From: Roseitalea porphyridii
Lineage (GTDB): Bacteria; Pseudomonadota; Alphaproteobacteria; Rhizobiales; Rhizobiaceae
Length of the DNA: 64,000 nucleotides
Assembly: GCF_004331955.1 (NCBI RefSeq)
Contig: NZ_CP036532.1
Coordinates: 744,001-808,000 of the forward strand
Direction: 5' to 3'
Positions 1 to 9,174 of the stretch are shown here, piece after piece (within the stretch, counting starts at the first letter, position 1; each line of letters opens with the position of its first letter). The position numbers were made by a program, and so were the translations under genes. Below the pieces are notes generated by a model. The model saw only the letters and a program-made list of their open reading frames with translations, did no database searches and had not been told where the DNA came from.

Positions 1-719
1 TAGGGCGGCACCTCGCCATAGGAGATTTCGCCGGTGGCGCGGTTGACGATCTTGGTCGACTTGCCGATGAACACGCCCATGCCGAGCACCGAGCCCTCGC
101 GCACGATGCAGCCCTCGACCACTTCCGAGCGCGCGCCGATGAAGCAATTGTCCTCGATGATGGTCGGGCCGGCCTGCATCGGTTCGAGCACGCCGCCGAT
201 GCCGACGCCGCCGGACAGGTGCACGTTCTTGCCGATCTGCGCGCACGAGCCGACCGTCGCCCATGTGTCGACCATCGTGCCCTCGTCGACATAGGCGCCA
301 AGATTGACGAAGCACGGCATCAGCACCGCGCCCCTGGCGACGAAGGCCGACCGGCGCACCGTGCAGTTGGGCACCGCGCGGAACCCGGCGCGCTCGAACT
401 CGGCCGCCGACCAGCCGTCGAACTTGGAGGGCACCTTGTCCCACCAGGTCGCTTCGCCGGGCCCGCCCTTGATGATCTCCATCGGGTTGAGCCGGAACGA
501 CAGCAGGACCGCCTTCTTCAGCCATTGATGGACGGTCCAGTTTCCGTCGGCCTCGCGCGAGGCGACGCGCGCCTTGCCCGAATCGAGCAGGTTCAGCGCG
601 GCCTCGACCGCCTCGCGCACTTCGCCGCGCGTTTCGGTGGTCACGCCCTCGCGTTCGTCGAAAGCGGTCTCGATGGTCTTTTCGAGGCTTGCATGGTCGT
701 GGCTGGCGGCAGCGGACAT
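1..719 (-). CDS. dapD: 2,3,4,5-tetrahydropyridine-2,6-dicarboxylate N-succinyltransferase (5' part)
   Basis: This is the N-terminal part of DapD, which transfers a succinyl group from succinyl-CoA to tetrahydrodipicolinate in the succinylase branch of lysine and meso-diaminopimelate synthesis in the cytoplasm. About 239 residues are visible before the window edge; the full protein is normally about 280. The helical N-terminal domain carries the family stretch around [19 protein letters not shown]. The left-handed beta-helix of hexapeptide repeats follows, with [20 protein letters not shown] and the [12 protein letters not shown] segment. The start ATG at 719 gives [16 protein letters not shown]. 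The gene is cut by the window, not by mutation. It diverges from the LOG-family gene at 860. Confidence 0.96.
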   Translation of the reverse strand, partial: MSAAASHDHASLEKTIETAFDEREGVTTETRGEVREAVEAALNLLDSGKARVASREADGNWTVHQWLKKAVLLSFRLNPMEIIKGGPGEATWWDKVPSKFDGWSAAEFERAGFRAVPNCTVRRSAFVARGAVLMPCFVNLGAYVDEGTMVDTWATVGSCAQIGKNVHLSGGVGIGGVLEPMQAGPTIIEDNCFIGARSEVVEGCIVREGSVLGMGVFIGKSTKIVNRATGEISYGEVPP

Positions 720-859
720 GAACACATCCTTTGATTGTGGGAGGCCGTGCGCGGTGCTAACAGCTGCGCCCGGCGGCGGGCATGTCCTAGGCGAGGGCGG
801 CCCGCAAGGTCAATCGAAAGCGGCGGGGTGCGCCGCGCCACGGTCAGGGAGGCACGCCG

Positions 860-1705
860 ATGAGCGCTTACCGACGCGACGAGGTCTGGGATCCGCTGGT
901 CCCCTCGCACCGCGACAAGGATCGCGCCCGCAAGGTGCCCGACACGCCGCAGACGCGCGCGCCGGCCTACCGGCTCGCCTTCGACGACACCGATTTCCTG
1001 TGCCGAGAGGAATTGCGGCCCGTGCGGCTGCAGCTCGAACTGCTCAAGCCCGAACTGCTGCTGGCCGAGCGCGGCATCCGCTCGACCGTAGTCATGTTCG
1101 GCGGCGCCCGCATTCCCGAACCGGGCGGAGAGGCCTGGGCGGCCAAGAACGAAACGCAGAAGAAGAACCTCGAGGCGAACGCGGTCTATTATGACGAGGC
1201 GCGCGAGTTCGCCCGCCTCTGCTCGCGCCATGCCGCCGCGACGCTCTACAAGGAGTTCGTCATCGTCACCGGCGGCGGGCCTGGCGTGATGGAAGCGGGC
1301 AATCGCGGCGCCGACGATGTCGGCGCGCCTTCGATCGGCCTGAACATCGTGCTGCCGCACGAGCAGGCGCCGAACGCCTACGTGACGCCCGAACTGTGCT
1401 TCAACTTCCACTATTTCGCGATCCGCAAGATGCACTTCCTCTTGCGCGCCAAGGCGATCGCGGTGTTCCCCGGCGGCTTCGGCACGATGGACGAACTGTT
1501 CGAATCGCTGACGCTGATCCAGACCGGCCGCATGGAGCGGGTCCCGTTCCTTCTGTTCGGCAAGGCGTTCTGGCAAGGCGCGATCAACCTCGATTTCCTC
1601 GCCGAACAGGGCACGATCTCGCCGGCCGATGTCGAGCTGATCTCGTTTGTCGACACCGCCGCCGAGGCCTGGAACGTGATCGCGGACTTCTACGCGCTGA
1701 CCTAG
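860..1705 (+). CDS. LOG family (TIGR00730-type) Rossmann-fold protein
   Basis: The 281-residue protein belongs to the LOG/YgdH superfamily, formerly annotated as lysine decarboxylase. Its characterised members cleave nucleoside 5'-monophosphates, for example in cytokinin activation. The nucleotide-binding motif GGGPGVMEAGNRGA lies near residues 139-152 and the signature PGGFGTMDELFE near residues 211-222. It is longer than the 190-residue LOG proteins because of an N-terminal extension of roughly 80 residues, which is typical of the bacterial long form. The start ATG at 860 follows a GGGAGG ribosome binding site. It is a single gene between dapD and the LysR gene. The true substrate cannot be read from the sequence. 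Confidence 0.85.
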   Translation: MSAYRRDEVWDPLVPSHRDKDRARKVPDTPQTRAPAYRLAFDDTDFLCREELRPVRLQLELLKPELLLAERGIRSTVVMFGGARIPEPGGEAWAAKNETQKKNLEANAVYYDEAREFARLCSRHAAATLYKEFVIVTGGGPGVMEAGNRGADDVGAPSIGLNIVLPHEQAPNAYVTPELCFNFHYFAIRKMHFLLRAKAIAVFPGGFGTMDELFESLTLIQTGRMERVPFLLFGKAFWQGAINLDFLAEQGTISPADVELISFVDTAAEAWNVIADFYALT

Positions 1706-1730
1706 ACGGCGCGGCGGGGGTGGCCGCTCG

Positions 1731-2618
1731 TCAGCTGCCCTGTCTGATCTCCTCCTGCAGGATCTCCGAGAAGTTCTGGGCGATCCTGCTCAGGGGCGTC
1801 TCGCGTGAATGGACCAGATACGCCACGACCGGAACGACAGGCTCGAAGGGCCGCTTCTCCAGGTGCGCGAACTCGGTGGCGCGCGCAATGAACTCGTCGA
1901 CCAGGGCGACACCGATGCCCATGCCAGCCATGCAGCACGCCGTATAGCCATACCGGGTCTCCACCGAGCACTTGTAGTCCACTTCGGAAGCCTTGAACGC
2001 CCGCGCCACCTTCAGGCCGAGCGGAGTGCCGCGCTCCATCGATATGATCGCATGCCCGTTCAGAAGTGGTGGCGTGACGACGGCTTCGGCGGCGAGCGGA
2101 TGCCCCTTCGGCAGGACGGCGACGAAGCGGCCCTCGTGGATTGGCTCGGTGTGCATCGACGGATGCTCCTCGAACGACAGCGCGACGCCGACCTCGGCCT
2201 GGCGCGTCTGGATCTTGTCGATCAGGTTCTCCATACGGCGAATGTCGAGCGTGACGTGGATGTTCGGCCAGCGCTCGAGGAAGCGCTTCAGTGCGTGCCC
2301 GACGATTGAAGACGCCATGCTGGGCGTGGCGACGACGCGCAAGGATCCCGCGTTCAGTTCACGCAGGTCCGAAATGCGCTGCTCGACGCCCTTGAGGAGC
2401 GAAAACACCGGCTCGAGGTCCTGGTAGATTCGCTCGGCCTCGACCGTCGGGATCAGCCGGCCGCCGCGCCGGGCGAACAGTTCGATACCGATCTGGTCCT
2501 CCATGTGACGCACCAGATTGCTCACATTGGGCTGTGACACGCCCAGTTCGTGAGCGGCTGCGGCGGTGGTTCCATTGCGGACCACCGCGTAGAAGGCCTC
2601 GAGCTGTCTCAACTTCAT
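1731..2618 (-). CDS. LysR-family transcriptional regulator
   Basis: The 295-residue protein is a complete LysR-type regulator. It has an N-terminal winged helix-turn-helix (KLRQLEAFYAVVRNGTTAAA, then ELGVSQPNVSNLVRHME) at residues 2-55 and a periplasmic-binding-like effector domain from about residue 90. It is transcribed away from the N-carbamoylase gene at 2739, the usual LysR arrangement. The intergenic region holds AT-rich repeats that recur upstream of the TRAP transporter at 5390. I infer that it controls the cluster 2739-12510 in response to a substrate or intermediate. The effector is unknown. Confidence 0.92.
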   Translation of the reverse strand: MKLRQLEAFYAVVRNGTTAAAAHELGVSQPNVSNLVRHMEDQIGIELFARRGGRLIPTVEAERIYQDLEPVFSLLKGVEQRISDLRELNAGSLRVVATPSMASSIVGHALKRFLERWPNIHVTLDIRRMENLIDKIQTRQAEVGVALSFEEHPSMHTEPIHEGRFVAVLPKGHPLAAEAVVTPPLLNGHAIISMERGTPLGLKVARAFKASEVDYKCSVETRYGYTACCMAGMGIGVALVDEFIARATEFAHLEKRPFEPVVPVVAYLVHSRETPLSRIAQNFSEILQEEIRQGS

Positions 2619-2660
2619 TGCCTGGCTTCCTCATGGCGTCGCTCCTGGCTCATAACCGGA

Positions 2661-2700
2661 CATTATATTATAGGGCCACTATTTCATACGACATAATAGG
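2661..2700. promoter_or_regulatory. Candidate LysR operator in divergent promoter
   Basis: The 120-base gap between the divergent LysR and carbamoylase genes holds CATTATATTATAGG (2661-2674) and ACATAATAGG (2691-2700). The same AT-rich word in a GC-rich genome occurs again before the TAXI transporter gene (5256-5265). This fits a LysR binding site overlapping both promoters. The role is inferred from position and recurrence only. Confidence 0.45.
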
Positions 2701-2738
2701 TCGGCGCCGCTAGTTTCCGCAAAAACGGTGGGACTGCG

Positions 2739-3665
2739 ATGACGCGGATAGTCAGGGTTGGCGGCGCCCAGATGGGCCCGGTGGCGAGATCGGACACGAA
2801 GGAACGGACGGTCGAACGACTGATTGCACTGCTGCGCGCCGCGCACGGGCGCGGCTGCGAATTGGTGGTCTTTCCCGAACTCGCCCTGACGACCTTCTTT
2901 CCGCGCTGGTATGCCGAACCGGGCGAGATGGACGGCTATTTCGAGACTGAGATGCCGGGGCCGGCCACGCGGCCGCTGTTCGAAGAAGCGCGCCGGCTCG
3001 GCGTCGGCTTCTATCTCGGCTATGCGGAACTGTCGGTGCAAGCAGCCGGCGCCAGGCGTTTCAACACCAGTATCCTCGTCGACGGGTCCGGCGTCATCGT
3101 CGGCAAGTACCGCAAGATCCATCTGCCCGGTCATTCCGACTATGAGAACGAGCGCCGGCACCAGCATCTCGAAAAGCGCTACTTCGAGGTCGGCGACACC
3201 GGCTTCCGCGTCTGGGACGCGTTCGGGGGCCGGGTGGGTATGGCGATCTGCAACGACAGACGCTGGGTCGAAACTTATCGCGTGATGGGTCTGCAGGATG
3301 TCGAGATAATCCTGATCGGCTACAACACGCCGGCCGCCGATTCCCTGTCGGACGAGCCTGAAGAACTGCGCATGTTCCACAATCACCTGACCATGCAGGC
3401 GGGCGCCTACCAGAACTCGACCTGGGTGGTCGGCGTCGCCAAGGCCGGCATCGAGGATGGCCACCGGCTGATCGGCGGCAGCGCGATCATCGCGCCGACC
3501 GGCGAGATCGTGGCTCAGGCCTCCACCGATGCAGACGAGCTAATTGTTGCCGATTGCGATCTCGATCGTTGCCACTACTACAGGGCCAACATCTTCAATT
3601 TCGCCAGGCATCGTCGCCCGGAATTCTATCAGCGCATCGTTTCGCAGGCCGGCGCCGACCGGTAA
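2739..3665 (+). CDS. N-carbamoyl-D-amino-acid hydrolase (nitrilase superfamily)
   Basis: The 308-residue protein matches D-carbamoylase, which hydrolyses N-carbamoyl-D-amino acids to the D-amino acid, CO2 and ammonia. The catalytic triad of the nitrilase superfamily is visible: Glu47 (VVFPELALTTFFPRW), Lys126 (KYRKIHLPGH) and Cys171 (MAICNDRRWVETY). Length and motif spacing agree closely with the Agrobacterium enzyme, where the residues are Glu47, Lys127 and Cys172. It is the first gene after the LysR regulator and lies about 50 bases before the amidohydrolase at 3715, so the two are probably cotranscribed. A related ureido-acid hydrolase activity cannot be excluded. Confidence 0.9.
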   Translation: MTRIVRVGGAQMGPVARSDTKERTVERLIALLRAAHGRGCELVVFPELALTTFFPRWYAEPGEMDGYFETEMPGPATRPLFEEARRLGVGFYLGYAELSVQAAGARRFNTSILVDGSGVIVGKYRKIHLPGHSDYENERRHQHLEKRYFEVGDTGFRVWDAFGGRVGMAICNDRRWVETYRVMGLQDVEIILIGYNTPAADSLSDEPEELRMFHNHLTMQAGAYQNSTWVVGVAKAGIEDGHRLIGGSAIIAPTGEIVAQASTDADELIVADCDLDRCHYYRANIFNFARHRRPEFYQRIVSQAGADR

Positions 3666-3714
3666 TCCGCCCGAAGCCCCTACGCGCCCATGCGCCAAAC
3701 GATCAGGAGAAACG

Positions 3715-5220
3715 ATGAGCGAGAAAATCTGCGTTCGCGGCGGACGGGTGCTCGAACCTGACGGGTCCTCCGCTCCCTATCGCGACCTGATCATCGACGA
3801 CGGCACGATCGTCGACATTGTCAGTCCCGAGGAGAGTCGCGGTGTGACGACACAGATCGTCAACGCGACCGACCGGCTGCTCATTCCCGGTCTCGTCAAC
3901 GCGCACACGCACGGCCACGGCAGCCTTGGTCGCGGAATGGGCGATCGCTGGACGCTCGAACTGCTGCTCAATGCCGGACCCTGGCTTTCCGGCAAGCGCA
4001 CGATGGAGCACAAATACATCGCCGCCGCGCTCAATGCTGCGGAGATGATCCTGAAGGGCTGCACGTCCGCCTACGATCTCTATTTCGAGTTTCCCGCACC
4101 GACGCCCGAGGGCATGGGCACCGTCGCGCAGGCCTATCGCGACGTGGGTGCGCGCGTCGTGATCGCCCCCATGCTCGCCGATATGAGCCTTTACGAAGCC
4201 GTGCCGGGCCTCATGGACAGCCTGCCCGAGCCGCTGCGGCGGCAGGCCGGACAGTTCGCGCTGAACCCGTTCGAGGAGACGGCGGCGGCATGCCAGACCT
4301 TCCTGGAGAGTTGGACGCACCCGGCCGACGAGGCCAAGCCCGCGCTCGCGCCGACCATACCCCTGCATTGCAGCGACCCGTTCCTGGAACGCTGCCGGGA
4401 CCTTGCGAGGGCGCACGGGGTGGGGCTGCATACCCATCTTGCCGAGTCCAGGACCCAGGCCGTCTCGGCGCTCAAGCGATACGGCCGCACCCTGACCGCC
4501 CATCTGGACGCGCTGGGTGTGCTCGGGCCGAACTTCACCGCTGCCCACGGTATCTGGCTCGATGATGACGACATCGCCCGTCTTGCCGCCAACGGATGCG
4601 CGGTGGCGCACAATCCGGGCAGCAACCTGCGCCTTGGAACCGGCGTCGCACCGATCCGCAAACTGCTCGACGCGGGCGTCCGGGTCGGTGTCGGATCGGA
4701 CGGCACCAACTCCTCGGACAATCAGAACATGTTCGAAGCGGTCCGCCTTGCGGCGAACGTGTCGCGCGTTGCCGATGTCGACCCGGACCGCTGGGTGTCG
4801 GCAGGCGAGGCCCTGAAGATGGCGACATCCGAGGGGGCCGCGATCCTCGACCTTGCCACGGCCACGGGGCGCATCGAGATCGGCGCAAGGGCGGACATCG
4901 TCTTTCTGGACCTCGACAACATCAATCTGGTGCCGTTCAACGACCCGGTGAACCTGCTCGTCTATTCCGAGGACGCCACCTCGGTGAAGAGCGTCATGGT
5001 CAACGGGCGCATGGTTCTCGATAATGGCCGTTTCACACGGTTCGACTGCCGGAGCCTGGTCCGCAGGGCCCAGGATGCCGCCGAGGAGCTTCGTGCGCGA
5101 ACGGCGGAGAACCGGCAGATTTCCGCGCAACTGGAACGTCATGTGGCGAAGCACTGCCTGTGCCTCTGCAGGGAACCCTATCCGGTCGAACGGCTCATAT
5201 GCGATCCTGTCAAAGAATAG
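3715..5220 (+). CDS. Amidohydrolase of the ATZ/TRZ (cytosine deaminase-like) family
   Basis: The 501-residue metal-dependent hydrolase resembles chlorohydrolase and deaminase members of the amidohydrolase superfamily (AtzA/TrzA, SAH deaminase). The metal ligands are seen as the HTH pair at residues 64-66, HTHLAES in the middle, AHGIWL, and the Asp in VGVGSDGTNSSDNQNMFEA. I chose the ATG at 3715 because AGGAG lies just upstream; the frame stays open further 5' but overlaps the carbamoylase. In this cluster it probably deaminates or opens a cyclic amide or guanidine-like substrate. Automatic labels such as 5-methylthioadenosine deaminase would be a guess. Confidence 0.85.
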   Translation: MSEKICVRGGRVLEPDGSSAPYRDLIIDDGTIVDIVSPEESRGVTTQIVNATDRLLIPGLVNAHTHGHGSLGRGMGDRWTLELLLNAGPWLSGKRTMEHKYIAAALNAAEMILKGCTSAYDLYFEFPAPTPEGMGTVAQAYRDVGARVVIAPMLADMSLYEAVPGLMDSLPEPLRRQAGQFALNPFEETAAACQTFLESWTHPADEAKPALAPTIPLHCSDPFLERCRDLARAHGVGLHTHLAESRTQAVSALKRYGRTLTAHLDALGVLGPNFTAAHGIWLDDDDIARLAANGCAVAHNPGSNLRLGTGVAPIRKLLDAGVRVGVGSDGTNSSDNQNMFEAVRLAANVSRVADVDPDRWVSAGEALKMATSEGAAILDLATATGRIEIGARADIVFLDLDNINLVPFNDPVNLLVYSEDATSVKSVMVNGRMVLDNGRFTRFDCRSLVRRAQDAAEELRARTAENRQISAQLERHVAKHCLCLCREPYPVERLICDPVKE

Positions 5221-5225
5221 GTTTC

Positions 5226-5265
5226 CATTATAGATAGTGCCCCTGAATTTATTAGACATTATAGG
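5226..5265. promoter_or_regulatory. Candidate LysR operator before the TRAP transporter
   Basis: The 169-base gap before the TAXI receptor gene contains CATTATAGATAG (from 5226) and ACATTATAGG (5256-5265). They share the ATTATAG core with the divergent LysR promoter. Together they suggest that the same regulator controls the transporter operon. Inference from motif recurrence. Confidence 0.4.
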
Positions 5266-5389
5266 AAAGCGGTTGCGATAGTGGTGCCGGACGCGCCTTG
5301 CGTCCGGCATTTCGGGTCAGGCCGACGCCGTCTTGGATGCGGTTTCTCACCCGGTCGCCGGAGCAAAGCAGCACACAACGGAGGAAGCG

Positions 5390-6379
5390 ATGTCATTTGC
5401 AAACTGGAAATCGAAGGCGGCGGCAGTCGCCGCGAGCATGGTCGTGGCTGTAGCGGCCGTCGGTCCGGCGGCTTCGGCCGAACGGATATTTTTCGGCATA
5501 GCCACGGGATCGACCGGAGGGGTCTACTATCCGCTCGGCGGCATGATCGCCCAGGTGATCTCCAACAACGCCCAGGTCGACGGCGCGCGCATCATCGCGA
5601 CCGCCGAGACCGGCAACGCGTCGGTCGCCAATGCGCGCCTTCTGCAGGACGAGGCGATCGAGGCCGGCATGATGGGCGCCGACATTGCCGATCAGGCCTA
5701 TCGTGGCACGGCCCAGTTCGATGACGGGGCGGTGACCAACCTGCGGGCCATCGGCGCGCTGTTCCCCGAAACGGTTCAGGTCGTCGTGCGCAGCGAATCC
5801 GGCATCGAGAGCTTTGAAGATCTCGCGGGCAAGACCGTTTCGTCCGGCCCCGCCGGCTCGGGCATGTATCAGCTCTTCGGCGACGTGCTCGACGTCTTCG
5901 GCATGGAGCGGGACGATGTCCGCGAAGACTTCTCCAGCTTCAGCCAGGCTGTCGACAAACTCCGCGACGGCAACATCGACGCCTTCTTCGCGATCGGCGG
6001 TTTGCCGACCGTTGCGATCCAGGATCTCGCGAGCAGCCATGATATCCGCCTGCTTGCCCTGACCGACGATGAGATCGCGCGGATCCGCGAAGCCCAGCCC
6101 TATTACTCGTCCACCGTGGTGCCGGCCGGCACCTATGAAGGTCAGGACGAGGACATCCAGACGCTCGGATTGCGTGCCCTGCTGGTGGCGCATGACGGCC
6201 TGGAGGATGATGTCGTCTACGCGGTGACCAAGGCGATCTACGACAACACCGAGACGCTGGCGAAGGTGCATGTCCAGGGCCGAAATGTGGCCCTTGAGAG
6301 CGCGCTCGACTCTGTCTCCATCCCCGTTCATCCGGGCGCCGCGCGTTTCTTCGAAGAAGCCGGCATCGAGCTCGAGTGA
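5390..6379 (+). CDS. TRAP transporter TAXI-family substrate-binding protein
   Basis: The 329-residue periplasmic receptor of a TAXI-type tripartite ATP-independent transporter has a signal peptide (hydrophobic AAAVAASMVVAVAAVGPAASA, cut before ERIFF). It then carries the family opening FGIATGSTGGVYYPLGG and the typical segment VVVRSESGIESFEDLAGKTV. The ATG at 5390 is chosen because GGAGG lies 5 bases upstream and the signal peptide begins there; an upstream in-frame start at 5333 would spoil it. DUF1850 and fused permease genes follow directly. The substrate is probably a carbamoyl, hydantoin-like or dicarboxylate compound handled by the neighbouring enzymes. That is inference from context. 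Confidence 0.93.
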   Translation: MSFANWKSKAAAVAASMVVAVAAVGPAASAERIFFGIATGSTGGVYYPLGGMIAQVISNNAQVDGARIIATAETGNASVANARLLQDEAIEAGMMGADIADQAYRGTAQFDDGAVTNLRAIGALFPETVQVVVRSESGIESFEDLAGKTVSSGPAGSGMYQLFGDVLDVFGMERDDVREDFSSFSQAVDKLRDGNIDAFFAIGGLPTVAIQDLASSHDIRLLALTDDEIARIREAQPYYSSTVVPAGTYEGQDEDIQTLGLRALLVAHDGLEDDVVYAVTKAIYDNTETLAKVHVQGRNVALESALDSVSIPVHPGAARFFEEAGIELE

Positions 6380-6876
6380 TCTCGACGACGCGCATCCGCC
6401 GCGGCTTGCCGATGCTTGCCGCGGCCATGCTGACCTCCCCGGTCCTGGGCGCGGCGTCCGAAAAGGCCGATTGCCGGTGGCAACTCGAACTTTTCGACCC
6501 GCGCTCGGACACGGTGGTCGGCATGGTGCCTCTCGCGGTTGGCGAACCGGGTTTCCGGCTTGCCTACACGCACTCGGTGTTCGGCACCGACGTTGTCAGC
6601 CGGTACCGGATTCGGGGCGGCCAGATCGTGCAGATCGGCGAGGTCTTCACCGATCCCGGATACGGCATGGCCAGTTCAACGGTTGACGGTGAAGGCCGAC
6701 TGACGCACGACGACGGGCGCCTGCATCTCGAACTTGATCGGCCGATCCCGGCGCTCACGGTTCGCGTGCAGAAGTCCCAGAACAACCGGATCGAAGGCGC
6801 CATGAGCGTCGACCTTGGCGAAGCGGTCGGCGACGGGCCGATCGGCATACGGCCGGTTCAGACCTGCCGAGGCTGA
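6376..6876 (+). CDS. DUF1850 domain-containing protein of TAXI TRAP system
   Basis: The 166-residue small exported protein contains the DUF1850 core (LAYTHSVFGTDVVSRYRI) that is habitually encoded between TAXI receptor and permease genes. The N-terminus (RRGLPMLAAAMLTSPVLGAAS) looks like a signal peptide. The start is a GTG at 6376 that overlaps the receptor's stop codon, indicating translational coupling. No biochemical function is established for the family. Its fixed position suggests an accessory role in TAXI transporter assembly or regulation at the membrane. Confidence 0.82.
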   Translation: MISTTRIRRGLPMLAAAMLTSPVLGAASEKADCRWQLELFDPRSDTVVGMVPLAVGEPGFRLAYTHSVFGTDVVSRYRIRGGQIVQIGEVFTDPGYGMASSTVDGEGRLTHDDGRLHLELDRPIPALTVRVQKSQNNRIEGAMSVDLGEAVGDGPIGIRPVQTCRG

Positions 6877-6923
6877 CCGGGCCTGCCAGCGCACAAAGCC
6901 AACAGCCAGGAGACCACCGTGTC

Positions 6924-9173
6924 ATGAGCGGCGCGAGTTCGACACAAGGCCAGGCGCGGCCATCGGGTGACGACGTCGCCCATCTCCAGGAAATCGTCGA
7001 TCCCGAGACGAACTTCCGGTCCGTCATGGGGTTCACGGCAAGGTTCGTCACCGTGCTGGCGTTCGGACTGTCGGCATACCATTTCTATACGGCCGGCTTC
7101 GGCGTCCTCACCGAGGTGATCCACCGCTCGGTGCACCTGGCCGTCTCGATGGCGCTCATCTTCCTGCTGTTCTCGCGCGCGGACAGCCTCTGGACCACCC
7201 GCTCGACGGTCGCCACGGCGTTCTTCTCGGGCTGCTATCTCTGGATTAGCTGGAACGTGTGGACCGAGCTCGAGCTTGCGGCGGCGGCGCCCGAATCGAT
7301 CCTGTTCTGGCTCGCCGTTGCCCTGATCGTGCTCCTGTCGCTGCCCAACCTGACCGGCAACCGGATCGCCGGGCGACGTGAAAGCGGAATCGGGCCGACC
7401 GACTATCTGCTGATGATCGTGGCGGCCAGCTTCTCTCTCTACCTGATCGTCTTCTTCGACGAGATATTCATCGCTCGTGTCGGCCAGCCGATCGCCCGCG
7501 ATTATCTCATGGGCGCGCTCGCCCTGATCCTCGTGGCCGAGGCGACGCGCCGCACGATCGGCTCGGCATTGCCGGCGATCGGCATGTTCTGCCTGTTCTA
7601 TGCCGTGCTCGGGCCGGACCTGCCCGCCGAGATCGCCCATCGCGGCTTCAGCATGCAGCGCATCATCAACCATCTGTATCTGGGCACCGAAGGCATCTAT
7701 GGCGTTGCGACGGGCGTCGTCGCCACGTTCGTCTTCCATTTCATCCTGTTCGGCGTCGTCGCGCAGATCTCGGGTCTCGGCCAGCTCTTCATCGGCCTTT
7801 CCACGGCCATCGCGGGCCGATTCTCCGGCGGTCCGGCCAAGGTTTCGGTCGTCTCGTCGTCCATGTTCGGCATGATTTCCGGATCGACCGTGGCGAACAC
7901 CGTCACCACCGGTTCGCTGACCATTCCGCTGATGAAGAAGACTGGCTTCCGCGCCCCGTTCGCGGGCGCCGTCGAGGCGTCGGCCAGCGCCGGCGGCCAG
8001 ATGACCCCACCCATCATGGGCGCGGCGGCCTTCGTGATGGCCGAGTCGCTGGGCGTGCCTTATGTGGAACTGATCCTGATCGCCATCCTGCCGGCCGCCT
8101 TCCACTATCTGTCGGTGCTGCTGTCGGTGCACTTCGAGGCGAAACGGCTGGGGCTGGGCGCGCTGCCGGCCGACCAGATACCGAGCGCCCTGGCGGTCGC
8201 CCGCCAGTACTGGCACCTCGCCTTGCCGCCGATCGCCATGGTGACGCTGCTTCTTATGCGCTTCACCCCGTTCACGGCCGCCTTCTGGGGCATCATCCTG
8301 GTGATCGTGGCGTCCTACATACCGCTGCTCGCCCGGTCCGTCGGCGTGCCGGCTCTGGCGGGCGGCGGCGATGGTAACGCGCTCACGCCGCGGCGGATCG
8401 TCGGCGCGTTCGAAGAAGGAGCGCGCTTCACGCTCGCCATCACGGCGACCTGCGCCTGCGTCGGCTTCATACTGGGCACGGTGACGTTGACCGGCATCGG
8501 CTTCAAACTGTCGGCAGCCGTCCTGTCGGCCGCCCAGATGGGGGCCGACCTGATCGCCCTGGTCGATCCGTTCGACCTGATCAGCGACCGTGGCGCTATC
8601 CTGTTCTGCGCGCTCGTTCTGACCGCGATGGCCTGCATCCTGATGGGCTGCGGCATGCCGACCGTGCCGCTCTACATCATCCTGTCGGCGATCGTCGCAC
8701 CGGCGCTTCTGGAGTTCGGCGTTCCGCTGCTCGCGACCCATTTCGCCGTCTTCTATTTCGGCCTTCTGTCGGACCTGACGCCGCCGTTCGCGCTTGCCGC
8801 GTTCGCCGGTGCGGCGGTCGCTCAAGCGGACCCGATGCGCACCGCCATCATCGGTTTCCGTCTGTCGATCGCCAAGCTGCTGGTGCCGTTCATGTTCGTC
8901 TACAGCCCTGCGCTGCTGCTGATCGACTTCGAGCCCGCCACGTTCGCGCTGGCGCTCGCGAGCGGCATCCTGTCCATTGTGTCGCTGGCAGTCGGCTTCA
9001 CCGGTTTCGCATTCGCCCCGCTGGGCAAGGCCCGTTCGCGCATCCTCATGCTTTGCGGTCTCTGCCTGGTGTTCGATCACGTGCCGACGATCGCAGTGGC
9101 AGCCCTGGTTGCCATCGTGATCCTGGCCAGCAACTTCCGCGACGCACGGCGCGCGGTGACCGGGGAGGTCTGA
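6924..9173 (+). CDS. TRAP transporter fused permease (4TM/12TM)
   Basis: The 749-residue integral membrane protein joins the small DctQ-like part (four helices, residues about 30-130) with the large DctM-like part of about 12 helices. It is the ion-coupled permease that works with the TAXI receptor at 5390. Recognisable DctM stretches include SGSTVANTVTTGSLTIPLMK, GGQMTPPIMGAAAFVMAE and MGCGMPTVPLYIILSAIVAP. The ATG at 6924 has AGGAG upstream at a slightly long spacing. It ends one base before the racemase gene, so the transporter and catabolic genes form one operon. Confidence 0.95.
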   Translation: MSGASSTQGQARPSGDDVAHLQEIVDPETNFRSVMGFTARFVTVLAFGLSAYHFYTAGFGVLTEVIHRSVHLAVSMALIFLLFSRADSLWTTRSTVATAFFSGCYLWISWNVWTELELAAAAPESILFWLAVALIVLLSLPNLTGNRIAGRRESGIGPTDYLLMIVAASFSLYLIVFFDEIFIARVGQPIARDYLMGALALILVAEATRRTIGSALPAIGMFCLFYAVLGPDLPAEIAHRGFSMQRIINHLYLGTEGIYGVATGVVATFVFHFILFGVVAQISGLGQLFIGLSTAIAGRFSGGPAKVSVVSSSMFGMISGSTVANTVTTGSLTIPLMKKTGFRAPFAGAVEASASAGGQMTPPIMGAAAFVMAESLGVPYVELILIAILPAAFHYLSVLLSVHFEAKRLGLGALPADQIPSALAVARQYWHLALPPIAMVTLLLMRFTPFTAAFWGIILVIVASYIPLLARSVGVPALAGGGDGNALTPRRIVGAFEEGARFTLAITATCACVGFILGTVTLTGIGFKLSAAVLSAAQMGADLIALVDPFDLISDRGAILFCALVLTAMACILMGCGMPTVPLYIILSAIVAPALLEFGVPLLATHFAVFYFGLLSDLTPPFALAAFAGAAVAQADPMRTAIIGFRLSIAKLLVPFMFVYSPALLLIDFEPATFALALASGILSIVSLAVGFTGFAFAPLGKARSRILMLCGLCLVFDHVPTIAVAALVAIVILASNFRDARRAVTGEV

Positions 9174-9174
9174 C

